Part shown: positions 45,101-59,068 of the stretch, piece after piece
Numbering within the stretch: the first letter of the stretch is position 1
Layout of the letters: each line of letters starts with the position of its first letter
DNA from: Hippopus hippopus
Taxonomy: Eukaryota; Mollusca; Bivalvia; Cardiida; Cardiidae
NCBI GenBank assembly: GCA_946811185.2
Contig: OX328112.1
Span: forward strand, 17,403,215 to 17,467,214
Direction of reading: 5' to 3'
Length of the DNA: 64,000 bases
Notes under the pieces: model-generated
The model's database searches: none
What the model saw: the letters and a program-made list of their open reading frames with translations, nothing else
Told to the model about the DNA's origin: nothing
Position numbers and translations under genes: made by a program

Positions 45101-48100
45101 CCAAATGACAAAATTGTAGACTTGTTCAAATTGAAAGCATTTGCAGACAACAAAATAAATGTGGCTCAAAGATTGAAATTTGTTTTGGAAGGGTAGAAAA
45201 CATTGTGGGAAAAGGAGAAAATGCTGGTTACCAGCATTTCCTCCTTTTCCTACAATGTTTTCAAAAGGCTTCTTTCTTGGGGTCGTTAAAAGTCAGGATT
45301 GTGTGGTAAAAAGTTAAACTTGTTCAATTTTAGCATGATGAGGAATAAGGTTTTTAGCTCCACTGGCCGAAGGCCAGCGAGCTATTGTCATGGCGTTGTG
45401 TCCGTCGTGCGTCTATCCGTCCGTCCGTCCGACCATCCGTCCGTCCGTCCGTTCGTTCGTTCGTCCGTTCGTCCGTGCGTGCGTCCGTAAACTTTTTCTT
45501 TAAAAAACTTCTCCTCAGAAACTATTGACTGGATTTTTACCAAATTTCACAGGAATGTTCCTTTGGTGGTCCTCTTTCAAATTCCTTCAAATAATTGTGT
45601 TCCATGAAGAATTCTGGTTGCCATGGCAACCAAAGTAAAAAACCTTTAAAAATCTTCTCCTCCCAAACCGCTATTTGGATAGCATTATTATTTTGCAGGA
45701 ATGTTCCTTAGATACAGGTTTACAGAATTCCTTAAAAAAAAAAAAGATCTGTCAAAAACATGGCTTTTATGGGAGACTCATTTTCCTTTTATGGTATAAA
45801 GTAAAATCTTTGAAAAATTTCTTCTCTAAAACTATTCATTGGATTTCATTGCTGTTTTGCAGGTAAGTTCCTATGGTGGTTGTCTACCAAATTGTTTCTT
45901 CAGTGAGCTAAAATGCAGGATTGAATGATAATTGTTAAAAACTTCCTTTCGCCATTATAGAAATATCAGGCCTGTGGAGCGATACAGGCGCTCAAGCGCC
46001 TCTAGTTGAAACAATTCTGGGTTATTAACATTTACTCCTTTTCTCACAAAATTTTCGAAAGACCTCTTTCTCAGGTTCTACTCAGCACTGTTAACTCTTT
46101 ACCAAACGACAAAATTTTAGACTTGTCCAAATTGAAAGCATTTGCAGACAACAAAATAAATGTGACTCAAAAATTAAAACTTGACTTTAGAAGAGTAGAA
46201 AACATTGTGGGAAAAGGAGAAAATGCTGGTTACCAGCATTTTCTCCTTTTCCCACAATGTTTTCAAAAGGCTTCTTCCTTTTGGTCGTAAAAACCAGGGA
46301 TTGTTTGGTAAAGGGTTAAGTAAAGGGTTTCCAAAAAGACAAATATTAGGCTCCTCTAAATTGAAAGCATTGGAAGATGTCAGTTTTGAAACACTGTGGG
46401 AAATGGAGAAAATGCTGGCTTTTAGTACTTTCCTTTTCCCCCAATGTTTTCAAATGCTTTCTGCCTCAGGGTTTTTAAAACTTGGGTTAATCTACTTTAT
46501 AACTACAGGGATGTGATAGCAGCAGGTAGTGTCAGTGAGTGTTATCCATGTCCTGGTGGGTCCTACTGTCCAGATACAAACATGACCTTTGCTGGTTACC
46601 CCTGCTCTGATGGTCAGTACTGTCCTGAGGGCGCCTCCTTGGTCAGGCTGTGTAAAGCAGGTAAGGTATTACTGGCCAACTTATTAGCTCATGCATTAAT
46701 AAATCTTTTTAAAGAAAACATTAAGGTATTGTTATAGCCCTGTAACCCTGTAATAGTCTGTGTTGTGGTGGTGCAAATACTTTGACATTTTCCAATATCT
46801 GTGTCACTACTTCACATATTTACTTTAACCCTAAAAGCGCCTTTCAGAACTGTAGATGGTTTTGCAGGCAGTTTAGATCAAGATCAGACTGCACAAAATG
46901 TGCAGTCTGATCTTTGATCTACACTATGCACTTTGTTGAGACATTCTGGACAATAGCAACCCTGAAACCGAAATTATTTAGGTCTTATTTATAGACTGAA
47001 AGTGCTCATTTGGCACTCTAAGGGTTAATTTTTGGTCAGCTGCTAACTATCAATAAGGGAACCATACCTACAGGGCTGTAGGGTTCTATTTGTATGTTTC
47101 CCCCTAATGTATTTGGCACAGCTATCCCTGTTTATTTGACTTCATATTTTCACTGAAAAAATAACTTTACTAGAACATTGGCATATGCTTGCAGCCATTC
47201 TTGTAAAACACCTCTCTAACTAATGTCATGTCACCGTTAACACATGTCAATTATGTGAGAATGCATTCAAATAAGTACAGTCATGTCATATTAGATCTCA
47301 TGAAAATAGACTGAGTAACAGATTACAAAGCTACTGAGCCATTATTTAAATGCCAAAGTTGCTTATCTTTATTGCATGTAACCATCTAGTTTCCCTGTGT
47401 TTGCAGGGAAAACTATACTTTGTAGTATTTATTGGTGTTTAACAAAATTGTTTGAACCATGCTTTGGGAAAAGGAGGTTTAATGCATCTCTGCAAAGCAT
47501 TTTACCAAGCTAGTCATCACATAATTAAGGATCCATAAAATCTACTTTTTCTAACTGAACCATGAGAGAGAATGACCCTTGGACATGGAGAAAATTTACC
47601 AAGGGCAAAAAGTTTTGATCCAGATCAGCTTGTGTGGACTGCGCAGGCTGACATGGGTTGATCATCCTTGCAGATGCATTAAATCCACTTTTCACAGAAC
47701 ATGGCTTGTTTCATTTCGTAACAAAACAGGATGAAAAGTGTCCTTTAAAACTGGCTCTCAAGATCATGAGATCAGTTGCCTTGGTTTTTCATTGCCTTGC
47801 TCAAGGACATAAGATAATGTGCCAAGATCATGTTTTTATTCTACAAATCAGGTTACTACTGCAACAATTCAGAGACCCAGTTAAGCTGTCCACCAGCCTA
47901 TTATTGTCCAGAGAACTCCACCAGCCCCACACCATGTCCCGCTGGAAGCTATTGTACAGGAAACTATTTTGATACATGTAATTGTACTGATGCTGGTAAG
48001 TGACTTTTGTAAGGATTTTTTATTTACATGACTTAAAACCTGTACTTAATGGTCTTATGGTTTAAAAATGCTTGGGAAGAAGGCAGATGAAAAATTATTT

Positions 48101-51100
48101 GGAAAGAAAAAAATGCTGATACCCAGTATTTTCTCCTTTTTCAAATCCTATCTTTGGAGCTCCATTTCAGTTTTTCTTCTGCAAATGCTTGAATTTTGAC
48201 CAATCAAAAAAGTATTTTCAGATGACAAATTAATGGGATTTGATTTTGAAAAGGTTACAAAAGATTTTTGTAGAAGGAAAAACTATGGTTACCAGCATTT
48301 TCCTTTTTTCCACATTGTTTTCTAAAGCCTTCTTCCTTACTGTCCTGAAATACACAGAACTTTTGGCTGACAAAAAGATATAACAAGTGACTCTAAGGAC
48401 AAGGAAATTCCAAAAGGACACAGAAAAATGGTTGGCAAGTAAGCAAATGCAGATGTCAAAAGGGGTTGTAAAGTCTTTCCATGGAAATAGTTATGGAACT
48501 AAAAAATGAACTTTAACGATTGGTTTTGTTAGCCTTAATTTTTACCCAATGACAAAATTTTTGACGTCCATATTCAAAGCATTTGCAGCAGACAATGTAA
48601 ATATAGCTGAAATTGTGAAAGTTGTCTTGTAAAGGATAGAAAACATTGTTGGAAAAGGAGAAAATATTGGTTACCAGAATTTTCTCCTTTTCCCACATTG
48701 TTTTCAAAAGCCCTTTCCTTTAGGGTTGCTAAAACTTGAGATTGTGTTGTAACAGCTTAACTTGTGACACAACAATCCTGCAAAAGCAGTTATAGTCAGT
48801 TTCTGGACTTTACTTGTCATATTTCAAGGGTCACTGGTTTGAGTCCCAACTGGGCCAATTTCTTTCAGAGTGTCAATGATAGTCGTTGCTACAGGAGTCA
48901 TACCTCTGTTACTTCTGATCATTAATTTGACAATGGTTTTGTGGGAAAGCAGCCAGTGGCTTGTGAAGGATTATTGTATGAAGTATTGGTTACAGAAACT
49001 CCAGGAAAAGTATGGATTCGTGCACTGGCTGCTGTGATACAACTGCAATATCAGTTTGAAAAAGGAGTTAAACACCATACAAATTCAAAAAAAGAAACAT
49101 GCAAATTGGTTATATTTCATTAAAACACCATACAAATTCAAAAAAAGAAACATGCAAATTGGTTATATTTCATTAAAACGCCATACAAATTAAAAAAAAA
49201 AGAAACATGCAAATTGGTTATATTTCATTACTGTTTAATCTACACCATATTCATACATATTATTACAGGTGCAATAGAACCTACTATGTGCCCAGCTGGT
49301 TACGGAGAAAAGATCGGAGCTGACCATATAACACTAGATACAACTTGTGATCCATGTCGAGCAGGAACATACAGTGCCTCAGATGGAAGTGGCTGTGTCG
49401 CATGCCGCGCAGGGGTGGTATGTCTTGATTACGCTACCACAGACAATCCCGTGGCTAATAATAGTGATCTGGCTTCCATATTTGGTGTGAATGGAACACA
49501 GTCCTACCTTTGTCCACCAGGTAAAAAAATGTTCCTGTCTATGCTCCAGGGATTTTCAGTGGGGATGCATCTAAGTGTAACCTTCGTTATTACTTGCTTC
49601 ATGTTTGGTCACAAATATCCAGTATATTGGAACTTTGTTTCTGTTTGATATCTCTTAAATACATTAGTGTATTGAATTTAACCCTTTACCAAACAGTCCC
49701 GTGTTTTGACGACCGTGTTTTAATGAGGAAGAGGCCTTATGAAAACATTGTGGGAAAAGGAGAAAATGCTGGTAACCAGCATTTTCTCCTTTTCCCACAA
49801 TGTTTTCTACCCTTTCAAAGATTGAAATAATCAGTCGGGCCACATATAATTCGTCGTCTGCAAATGCTTTCAATTCGGACAAGTCTGCAATTTTGTCATT
49901 TGGTAAAGAGTTAAATGCTAGCAGTGAAGAATATCTTTCTTCTTCAGACTGCTCTTGCTTGTAGTTGTCGGCAGTTTGTTTAAGAAATAATCTTTCTATC
50001 ATGGTTTATCTTTCAATAAACCACAGTTGCTAGTTATGAGGCTCACAAAATAATCCACGAGGGCAATAGCCCGAGTGGTTTATTCATTGCGCCTCATAAC
50101 TCACAACGTGGTTTATTGAACGATAAACCATGATAGGAAGAAGATTATTTCGATTCTAATATGACCAACTCTTAATGAAAGGAAAACAAGTTCACACTTA
50201 GAGTAAAAATGCGGATGCAGATTATATTTCATTGAATAACTTACTTACTTTATACAGAATGACGTCACTCTATATAGAATGACATAGATTTTACCACGCT
50301 TTCGTTGCACTGTGTTTATAGAGCCGAATTCACGTGTCATGTTAGAATTAGAAATATTTATCAACTGACGGTTTGTGTCTACTAATTTCCTCAGGATACT
50401 ACTGCCCAGAAGGGTCTGCGTATGAAACACCATGTCCAGTTGGAACAGCCAACAGTGTCAGTGGAGCAGGTTCTGTGTCTGAATGTCTGGCATGTAGTGT
50501 AAACTACTTCAATGATAAGACAGGTCAAACTGCATGTTTCTCGTGCGGTCTAGAAGCTGAACAGCCAGCAGCTGGACAAGCAACTTGTTCATGTAAAGGA
50601 ACAGGAAGAGACTTCCAGGTAAGTCTGTTTGACGCAAAGAAACACTGTTACTGAATGATGGAATGAAATGTTGTTTATCAGTTTTACTATGGAAATATTC
50701 AGATGAATTCTATAAATTATTACCTTTACCCCTAGTCTCTATGATGAGATGTTAACAATGCTTCTTTTCATATTTGGACGTTTATTGGGCAACATCTCAA
50801 GTCCAAGGAGAATTTACAGGAGAAAAGCTACAGCCCTGTACTGGCTTTCTCTTTTATCAGTCTAATCTGTATTGCAGTGAAATGCAGTTTTTAGTGAGAT
50901 GTGACCAAGGACAAATTATCAGACTTTTCATGACCTAAAGTGCTTTTAGAAATCCTTTATGCCAGGTAAATCCTAAAAACTAACAACTTTTATCATCTTT
51001 AGCGACCATTTTGTGTCTGTTTTGGGAAACATAAACATCTTGAGTAAAAGATGAAATAAACTGTTTTTGGTATGTTTAGCATTGAAAGTATTTGTATTTG

Positions 51101-54100
51101 AAACAAAGGATTATTAAATACGCAAGCAACAGGTATGCTCATATTTTAGAGTTGTCCTCAATTTGTGAAAATATGCAAGTATAAAAGTGTGCACAAAATC
51201 TGTGGAGAGATTTCTTCCATTTTTTGGAGGGATTGTATCTGTACCCAGATGGGACCTGTCAAAATTCAAAACTGTATTTGGGGACAGTTACCTGTACTAC
51301 CTGTACTACCTTGACCCTTTTACTAAGAAACTGATGTTTTAAAGACCTGCTAGGAAGAAGCTTTTGAAAACATTTTGAAAACATTGCGGGAAAAGGAGAG
51401 AATGCTGGTAACACATTTTCTTTTTTGCTGACAATGTTTTCTAGCCTTTCTCATCATTTGAGCTGCATTTAATTTGTCGTCTGTCTGCAAATGCTCTATA
51501 TTTGGTCAAGTACATTTTATATTTTGTCTGGTATACGGCTGACTCTTTGTCAGACGGACAAAAGTTTAGTCTGGTCGATTTTAGAAGCATTTCTATACTA
51601 CAACTTGTATTTGGCTGAGTTGATGGGTTTTTCTTTGATGGAGTAGTAAACTCTGTTGACCGTTTACAACAAAATAGGAAATTTTCAAAACCCCCATTGG
51701 AGTTGGCTTTTGAAAACATGGTTAGATAAGGGGAAACCAGCATTTTCTCCTTTTCCCACAATGTTTTCCATCCTTTCAAAGACAAATAACATGATTTGAG
51801 CCAGATTTGATTGGTCATCTGCAAATAATTTTGATATGGACAAGTCTAAAGTTTTGTTGTTTGGTAAAGAGTGAACTGGTATTTTCTCCTTTTATCAACC
51901 CTTTACCACACAATTCTGATTTTTAATGACCCTAAGGAAAAAGGGTCTTGAAAACATTGTGGTAAAAGGAGAAAATGCTGATGAACAGCATTTTCTCCTA
52001 TTTCCACAACTTTTTCAACTCTATTATCAAAGAAATCCATCAGTTCAGCCCTGCTTTCAATTTGGACAAGTCTAAAATTTTGTTTTATGGTAGAGAGGTA
52101 AAGTTTTCAAAAGTCTTTTTGTCTTTTAAATTTAGGAATTGTGTAATGAACATTTTAGAAGTAAGACAATTTCACTCTCAACTTCAACAAAATCTCTAAT
52201 GTGTGACTTGTTAACGTTTTCTAGGAGAGTGATAGAACTTGCCCGTGCCAGGCTGGGTTTATAGAAGTGAGCGGTATTCAGGATTGTTCCAAGGAAATCT
52301 TTCCCAACTGTGATGATAATGAGTTTAGATATCAAGATGGCAGCTGCTTTACTTCTGCAGAATATGCTCAGCATTGTGCGGATAATGTAAGTGCAAACTA
52401 ACACTCTTTACTTTGGTCTTTGATATACTGCAAAGAAACTTCTGCGATCTGAGTGGATAATATGGCCCGAACATATATTCATGTACACCAGCTAAATCCA
52501 CTTAAAAGCAGTTTCCCTTTCAGGTGCCCTGTACATATAACCACACTTTCAAAGCAACATCCAATATGGCATTGATCGATATGAGCCGCCCACAAGACAA
52601 ACATACTCTGTAGCCTGCACCATATTATTACTAGTTTCCCTTGATGGTTGGCATTTAAGTGGAAAGAATGGATTTTTTAAAAAAAATTTTAAATAAATGA
52701 ATAATTAATGTATTGTCGTTTGTTGTCATTCTAAAACAAATACACAGGGTTAAAACGAGCTATCCCTTTGTCTGTGAAGTGTTGAAACTCATACATTGTA
52801 ACATTAAAAGCATAACCTAATGGTTGAGGCAACTAAAGGTTGTTTACTGTTGACAAGAGATCATTAAAATGCATAGTTACTTGCCTTGAAGTTGTTTAAG
52901 TCTATGTTTAAGTAAAGATATGTTGAATGACTTTTGCAGTGACATCATCAAGTTCATGCACCAAACTGCAGGTTTTACTAAGGTTTCAGTGATGGCTGTT
53001 TTCAGTGACGTCAGTTTTCATTGAATTGGGGCACTCAGAAGGGAAATTCTATTTTGTCAGTGTACTCAATTCATGAGACCATAAATCATTTAAATTTCAC
53101 TGAACGCACATTGAAATGGTAACTATGCAATATAATAAATTTGTTGAATTGTCAGGTGACAGGGGACTTTGAAACTTGTTCACAGCTGTGGTGAATCATG
53201 TTGCCACTTCGGCAAGGGTTGACATGATTTGCCACAGCCCTGAACAAGTTTCCATGTCCTCTGCCACCTGACCGTACAACTAATAATGTTAGCTCAGCTG
53301 TTTTCAAAGAAACTATTGTCTACGTCTACGTTTTGACCGTCTTTGACACTTTCTCATATCTCTGTAATTATGGAAGATATCTACCTTACACGTTAGCTAT
53401 TTGTTAACAACCAAAAAGAAAATTCCTTACCAGAAGGACTTGTAACTTTCAAAATATTTTTTGACACAGTTATGTCCCTTTTTCAACAACTCAAAGAAGC
53501 AACTGTAGCCAAGCATTGGCTGCTGTTTTGCATGCTCTTGTTTTTACCAGTTAGCATTCAAATTTAGACATGAGTCATAGTGTCTACTCATTGAGCAGAG
53601 ATTCCCAATTACTCTTACAAAGGCTGAATACCAACTGCCCCAACAATTTGATACACCACAGCCACAATGCATTTGTAGATGAGATTTTCCTTTAGAAAAA
53701 AATAACTCTTTGCCAGTCAATTCTTTGTATTAACAACCCTGAGCCAAGAAAGCTTAAAAAACATTACAGGCAAAGGAAGAAATTGCTGGTCACCAGCATT
53801 TTCTCCTTTTTCTCCACTACGTTTTCTATCATTTCAAATAAATAAACCACCATTTGAGTTACATTTCGTTAGTCATTTGTAAATACTCCAGATATGGACT
53901 AGTATAAAACAAAAAATTGTTGTTTGGTAAAGTGTTATTGAAAAGAACAAAAAGAAATGGAGGATTAAGATAACAAGGTTAATTATAACCCCCCCCCCCT
54001 TTAATTATTTACCAAAGCACAAAAACTTGTCCAAAATCACAAAGCATTAGCAGACAAATCAGATGTGGCTCTTCTGGTTAAATATGTCTTTGAAAGACCA

Positions 54101-57100
54101 GAAAATACTAAAGGAAAATAAGAAAATGCTGCTTACCAGCATTTTCTCCTTTTCACACAATGTTTTCAAAATGCTTTATTCCAAAGAGTTATTAAAACAC
54201 CAAATTGTTCGGTAAAGCATTTCAGAACATAAAACATTCTACTACATGTACTCATTTTTATGTGAACATTGCAGGATCGCGATACAAATATTCTGGCCAT
54301 TGTTTTTGTATTGATATTGTAGGTCTGTGATGCAAATGAATACTCGGGCCATGATGAGGTGCTAGGTGCCTGTTTCTGTTCACCAGACGATCTGGAAGCC
54401 ATCTGCGACCTGCAGTGCCGTAAACAATCCCAGAACATCATACAATTTGTGTGTGCAGGCGCTCCTAGTGAGCCCCATGTCCGTATATCATACACCAATG
54501 GTACAATTCTGGTCAGTAGAATTTTTCTTAGTTACCTCATACTTTTGTTACACTTGTCACAACAAGCAGTGTCTTACTTGCCCCAGCAAGCTGGAGCAAC
54601 AATGATGTACCATCCATGCCAAAGGAAAGACTGATATTTTACTGCTTGAAAAATGTGTGGAAAAATAAGTGATTACTTGGGAACATAATTATCTCTTTTT
54701 TTACATTAAATATTGTTCTGTTGATTTACCTTTTTAGCTCACCTGAGCTTTTGTGCATTTGTTGAGTCTGTCGTCCCTTGTCAACTTCTAAATTTTGTGT
54801 AGGCTAGGGGCTGTGTTTTAAGCCCAGTGCTTGGTCAGAATTTTTTTTCTTGGAAAATGCTTTTCCGTGTTGGTCATTTGGTCAATTCTTAGAAAAACTT
54901 TGTATGCTCTCTAGCAGCCACAATATCATTCCATTGATTATCAGCATTTTCTCACATTTTTAAAAGTTTTCTTCCTTAAGATAGTTAAATTTTGGGATTG
55001 CTTGTTAACCGTTAACAAAACAATCCCGACTTTTAACAACCCTGTGGAAGAAGGCTTTTGAAGACATCCTGGGAAAAGAAGAAAATGCTGGTAACAAGCT
55101 TTTTTTTTTCTCTCCCCACAATGTTTTCTACCTGTAAAAGACAAATTTTATGTTTTGAGCAACATTTGATATGCCGCATGCTAATGCTTTCAATTTGGAC
55201 TATTTGTCTTGATAATATCATAGTTTATTTCATGCTTTTCCATAATTTATCAGGAAATAATGGTGGATTATAAGGTTTGGTAATTCATGGTTATGACCAG
55301 TGAAATTAACTCAGTATTTCCGTAACTCTTCAGTTAAAGGCAGAAACAGTAGTTCCTGTGCACTAGTTACCAAGGTAAACAGTGTGTGCCAATCAACCAG
55401 ACGGAAATATGACATAAGTAACGCAAATTTACCCTACATTTCTTGCGTTCTATGTAATATAGTAATGTGTTATTTTGACAGAGAGAATATGTGGCCTCTT
55501 CCCTATCTGTGATTATCAACTCAGAAAACTCCTTGACAACCAGCCAATGTACTGTATTTGATGACTCGACAACCCCTGTGTATTTCATGACAATGGACGA
55601 CTCTACAGGAGGATTTCTGGGTAAGACCTTGTAGTAAAACGAATGAAACATTTTGATGTTTGACATTTGTTAAATGACAGATTGATTACCTTGATGCAAC
55701 CAGTATCAGTGGAGGAAGGCCATTTTCATAAGTGCTATTTCAGGTTTTAAATGTTTTCCAAACTACAAAATTTTAGACTGGTCTGAGAGTATTTACTGAT
55801 GACAAATATTGATAAAATGGTAGGATTTGTTCTTGGAAGGGTAGGAAATATTGGTAGAACAGGAGAAAATGAGGCTACAAGTAGTTCCTCCTTTTCCCAC
55901 AATGCCTTCCAAATTGCTTTTTTTTTTTCAGGATCAGGTTAAACATAGGGCTCCCCTTGGGAAAGGGTAAACCCTTTACCACACAGACCCAAGTTTAAAC
56001 GACCCAGGGGAAAAAGCCTTTTGCAAATTATAGTAGGAAAAGGAGAAAATACTGGTAACCAGCATTTTCATCTTTTCCCACAATGTTTTCTTCCCTTTCA
56101 AAGATTGAATCGTCATAGGCCACATTGTCATAGGCCACATTTAATTTGTCATCTGCAAATGCTTTCAATTTAGACCAGTCTAAAATTTGGTCATGTTAAC
56201 CCTTTTCTTGCTGAATAAGTTAACTTTCAAACCGATAGTAAGAATCAGAAAATATGTTAACTCAAACATTTTTTTTGGAGAAAATATCTCCTTATCGGAA
56301 AGTGTAGATTCAAGATCAGACTGCACAGAATGTGCAGTCTGATCATGAATCTACACTGTCCGCAAAAGGTCAGTGAGTCACACTTAGCAACCTAAGCATT
56401 AAGTGATATTTCATGCTGACTTTAAATGCAATATTTACATACAGGTGTTTACAGTCCAGATCCCACCTCTCTGGTTGCCCTCCTTGATAGCAACGTTAAG
56501 ACAAACATAACTGGTAATGCTACGCAGGATAGTAACCTTAGTTACTGGACCCGGCGTAGGCTTTTAGCAACATCCATCTTCAATGGTACAACATTCAGTG
56601 GCATCAAAAACCCCATTGTGTGCTTGGAGAATGGAGCAACAATGGTTTGGGCTGTGAACAACAACAACTACCCAATATATGATAGGTAAGCACTTTAACT
56701 GGCACATATCTGTCATTTTCATTACATGTATTTGTTGGCATTCTTAAACACCGCTCCCCCACCCACCTCCAGCTTGATTTACTTATTTAGAAGCAGGAGT
56801 GACAGGTTAAATCTTAGAATAAAGTGATGGGATTTTTTCTTTCTATTAACTTACTGTCCAGTGACAATGTGTAAAGTTCAAAAATAAGGTCACTTGATTA
56901 AGTTGACTGCAAATTCCATATCTGTTAAGATTCTGAAGATCGCCTTTTTCACCCAATCTTTACTGCACATTGTCTTAGTGTCTCCATGATTACAAGGCTA
57001 GGTTAAAAACTGGGTCGTGTAGATCAAATCTAGGTCACACAGTGAGTTGGATGAAAAGTTTAGTCAAGTTCCACCTGACAAGTAGCGTTGTCATTTTAAA

Positions 57101-58984
57101 ACTGCTGTTTTAAGCCTTTTATTCACACAACCTCAAGTTTTAATGACACTGAGTAAGAGGCCTTTTTAAAACATTGTGAGAAAAGGAGAAAATGCTGGTA
57201 ACCAGCATTTTCTGCTTTTCTCACAATATTTTCTACCTTCTCAGACAAATCCAAACATTTAGGCAACCTTTAATTTGTCAACTACAAATGATGTCAATTT
57301 GTACAAGTCTGCATTTTTGTTGTGTTGTAAAGAATTAAACATTAAACTTTTCAAAAGAGAGGTTCCTATTGATAAGGCAGTTCAAAGGTAACCAATGAAG
57401 GACCATAGGAAGCGCCTGTTATTGACTTCTTTTGCTGCAAACTGCAATAAATAAATTCAACTTTTTTACAAAGTCTATAAGCAGATTTCTGCTGTATTTA
57501 GGGATGATTTTGGTGATAGGTTAATATCAGATAGCGGATGGTGTAGATTCAGGATCAGACAGCACATTCTATGCAGTCTGATCTTGATATGGACCATCGG
57601 CAAAAGTCCTAATTCACTGTAGAAGGGTTAGAATTGTTGTATTTTTTATTTTAGAAACAACCTCTATAATACCAACACCCAGTTTGACTACGGTGGGTTT
57701 AGAAAGTTAGCCGAGGCACAAGCACAGACCAGCACCAGCACTACTTTGTTTTCTTACCAGTTCAATGACGCAGGAACCTACACTTTCTATTCCAGTGCCA
57801 ATATATACAAGAAAATGGTAAGATTTTGTTGCTTTTTAAACCTTTACGAAGTGATCCTATGATTTATGCTCTTCATGTTTTACCAATGTGGTGTTTTTGG
57901 TTGTGAGGTAGAGCGTTGGTCTCGTAGTTTGATATCCGGAAGCAGGTATCAATTTTGGGAATGTTCATTTGCCCAGACAGTGAGCATGAGTACTTGTGTA
58001 ATTACCAGGAAGCAGAATTGAGAGATATTAATAAAAGTTGAAAAAACTTGCTTCTCAATTGATTTAAAATTAATGTTTAACTCTTTACCAAATGACAAAG
58101 TTTTAGACTGGTCCAAATTGAAAACACTTGCAGACGACAAACATAACTCAAAAATTGAATCCATATTTGAGTTGCCCTCCCCAAATGCTTTCAATTTAGA
58201 CAGCTCTACGTTTTTGTCATGTGGCAAAGCGTTAGTTTAGTTTAACCCTTTACCAAACAATCCCTGGTTTTTACAACCCTGAGATGGAAGCCTTTTGAAA
58301 ATATTGTGGGAAAAAGAGAAAATGCTGGTAACCAGCATTTTCTCCTTTTCCCACAATGTCCTCTACCCTGCTTCTTATCAAAAAGTAATGCAACTTTTTT
58401 TTTTCTTTTTTTTCCCAGTATATTTCAGTGATGCAACCCAATACACAATGTTCCTCGACAGGACCTTTCTTCCCGGTGACCTCCCTGAACCTTGTTTCTA
58501 ACGGTGTTGGAATTACAGGGGATATATTACAGGCCCCTGATTGGCCAGTTATCTTTATCCTTCTGGGAACTGGACTGTTTGTCATCATGCTTATGATTCT
58601 TGCATTGGTAAGTAAACCCTTTAACAAAGAATCCCTTTTTTAAATAATCCTGAAGAAGAATTCTTTTGAAAACATTGTGGGAAAAGGAGAAAATGCTGAT
58701 TACCAACATTTTCTCCTTTTCCCACAATGTTTTTTACCCTTTATAAGATATATGTCATCATCTGCGATGCATTTATAAATGCTTTGAAATTGGACCAGGC
58801 TAAAATTTTAATTTGGTAAAGAGTTAAATTTGCAGGTTGGATGTCCAGTGTTGTCCTGTATATGTATTTCTGCCCTTTCTTTTGATCCGACATCCTTTAT
58901 ATCACTGTCTCCCTCCCTTTCAGTGTCTGTCTGTACCTTTGTTTGTCTGTCATTCTCTGTCTGTGTTTCTTCTGTGTGTGTGTG

Positions 58985-59068
<84 letters not shown>

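Larger units (their letters stand above)
50619..52224 (+). other. Intron 35
   Basis: 50640-51300 is AT-rich sequence without any repeat I recognise. The rest is H1: copies at 51311-51545 and 51896-52102, with a degraded pair between them. Confidence 0.7.
52387..54322 (+). other. Intron 36
   Basis: 52387-53140 holds no repeat family I recognise. It is followed by a palindromic element (53146-53282), an H6 copy (53283-53545) and two H1 copies (53702-53939, 54001-54223). Confidence 0.7.

Noticed and set aside
49664..50002. Many ORFs on both strands sharing a motif like V-E-N-I-V-G-K-G-E-N-A-G-x-Q-H-F
   Set aside because: They are translations of the H1 hairpin, which happens to be open in several frames; the same peptide recurs in dozens of introns on both strands and lacks codon conservation or splice support.
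56530..56580. Furin site at W-T-R-R-R-L in exon 39
   Set aside because: It lacks Arg at the P4 position of the R-x-x-R furin motif; a dibasic cleavage remains possible but is not supported.
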